A stretch of DNA of 64,000 nucleotides from Lactarius indigo. Its lineage: Eukaryota > Basidiomycota > Agaricomycetes > Russulales > Russulaceae. Below the pieces are notes generated by a model, which was given only the letters and a program-made list of their open reading frames with translations, made no database searches and was not told the DNA's origin. The translations under genes and the position numbers were made by a program. The stretch is taken from NCBI GenBank assembly GCA_025766275.1, contig JAFKAC010000086.1, forward strand, positions 1 to 64,000, given 5' to 3'. This document shows positions 62,952 to 64,000 of the stretch, in pieces (position 1 is the first letter of the stretch; each line of letters opens with the position of its first letter).

Positions 62952-63506
62952 TGTTGATAAGTGACCCTTGCGCACTTAGCGGCTCCAACGGACCGGACTT
63001 ACAGATATGGACTGCTGTAGATTAATTAGGACCACTTTAGATTAGATTTGGTTTGATCTGTACAATCTAGAACTTCTATGACATCACTGTACAATGACAT
63101 CATATGGACTACTTCGGACTCTTCATTGTACTCCTTCCTTTGTTCTTTTTCTAGCGCTATCTTTATTGTGATGTCACTATGATATCATCCTAGTCTGGAC
63201 TCTCTTTGTTTTGCGCTCCTTGTTCTCCATTAGCACACTCCTTTGTCCCACATGTAGAACAACGTCTCTTGTATTGTGTGACTCTATGTTACTTCCCTTG
63301 TAATAGTGTCACTGCCCTGTATAGTATAAGTAGTAGGCTTGTACGCTCCTGGTCCACATCAGTTCCTCACTGTTGTGTGCCAGACAACCTCTGCTTCACT
63401 CTGCTTGACTTCATCCCTGTTGCTGCCTTTCAGTCATCTTTGATATCTCACCACAGTCTTCTTGTCACTGTGAGTATCATCTTCATGTGTGCTGTTCATC
63501 AGTCGC
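62947..63506 (+). mobile_element. Solo copia-family LTR in the minisatellite, GTCGC target duplication
   Basis: The LTR is 62952-63501 (550 bp), TGTTGATAAG to CTGTTCATCA, with GTCGC at 62947-62951 and 63502-63506. It belongs to the TE-D family but has only one copy of the leader repeat (63358-63383). Confidence 0.92.
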
Positions 63507-64000
63507 CACTTGTCGCCGCTCGCCGCCCCTCGCTCTGGTCGCCACTGCTCGTCGCTGCTCGTTGCCCCTGACTCTGGTCGCCGCCCATCGCCGCTCCTCT
63601 GGCCACTGCGCAGCCGTTGGTGCCGCTGCCACCACCCTCGCTGTCACCGCCACCACCGCCCTCGTGTCGCCACCACCGCCACCGCTACCACCCTCACTGC
63701 CGGCGCTGGCACCCGCCCACCTTCGGACGACCATCAGGTGCCCCTGGATGCTTCGGACGCCCTCGGAAGGCCCTCGGACGCCCTCGGACAGCCCTCGCGC
63801 ACCCTCCTCTTGCCCCTCCACACCCCCTTTTCTCTTCCCACCCCCTTTTCCCTCTCTGGCCACCCCAGGTGAGTCGCACAGGTCCCCTACTTTTATGTAG
63901 TTCATTCCTAGGTACAAATACATGTATATAGCCTTGTTGCAAATAAATTTCTCTTTAAACTACTGCTCACTAATGCCCCTGAGATAAGCCCTCAAGTCCT
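63502..64000. repeat. Minisatellite remainder and low-complexity tail
   Basis: Minisatellite-like units continue to about 63610. CCACCGC-rich simple sequence follows to about 63715, then short CCCTCGGA repeats at about 63755-63800. An AATAAA polyadenylation-like signal lies at 63942-63947. Frames here are low-complexity and are not called as genes. Confidence 0.55.

Noticed and set aside
62175..63025. Overlapping 250-260-codon frames
   Set aside because: Product of a stop-free 30-bp tandem repeat, open in nearly every frame.

Overview
The window is nuclear DNA of a filamentous basidiomycete, most likely an Agaricomycete. The evidence is dense multi-exon genes with 45-100 bp introns and families typical of that class: a membrane hybrid histidine kinase, an Snt2-type BAH/PHD/ELM2/SANT protein, a Doa4-type deubiquitinase and a CACTA-like Plavaka/TNP2 transposase. 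A Rhizoctonia/Ceratobasidiaceae-like host is plausible, but that is an impression from protein resemblance and was not tested.

Positions 1 to about 30.8 kb are host genes. In order: hybrid histidine kinase (minus), SNT2-like chromatin regulator (plus), Doa4/Ubp-like ubiquitin hydrolase (minus), a multi-pass membrane protein (minus), a 2.8 kb stretch with no convincing gene, ALG5 (minus), tRNA-Ile(AAT) (minus), DNA polymerase delta subunit 4 (plus), a phenol 2-monooxygenase-like flavoprotein (plus), an Msd1/SSX2IP-like coiled-coil protein (minus) and RXT3 (minus). SNT2 and RXT3 both belong to complexes built around the Rpd3 deacetylase in yeast. The kinase gene appears to contain a U2-type AT-AC intron that splits the codon directly after its phospho-acceptor histidine.

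Positions 31.7 to 63.5 kb are a nested transposon cluster whose boundaries can be read from target-site duplications. A Plavaka transposase gene is split by a decayed Ty3-type element, TE-A (33028-43522), which itself carries two solo LTRs. Plavaka is cut off at 45065 by the inverted 3' LTR of a 5'-truncated Ty1/copia element, TE-D (45066 to about 61843). Two chromoviruses sit inside TE-D: TE-B in its LTR (45328-53342, flanked by GGAAG) and TE-C in its pol gene (53735-60860, flanked by AGTCC). LTR pairs differ at about three dozen sites in TE-A, 8 in TE-B and 1 in TE-C. All differences in B and C, and most in A, are CpG to TpG/CpA. All nine in-frame stops of TE-A gag-pol are TGA. This points to decay by deamination of methylated CpG or a RIP-like process.

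TE-B and TE-C each have a 10-nt site just inside the 5' LTR that is exactly complementary to LTR sequence about 35 nt downstream of the TATA box, the arrangement of Tf1-type self-primed reverse transcription. TE-B and the copia LTR family, although unrelated, both carry a 27-bp direct duplication at the predicted transcript start. In both, the first copy is followed by a GTRTGT 5' splice site and both copies end in CAG, so splicing would restore a single copy; a solo LTR at 62952 is exactly that single-copy form.

From 61.8 kb to the end are hairpins, a 30-bp GC-rich minisatellite interrupted by that solo LTR, and low-complexity sequence.
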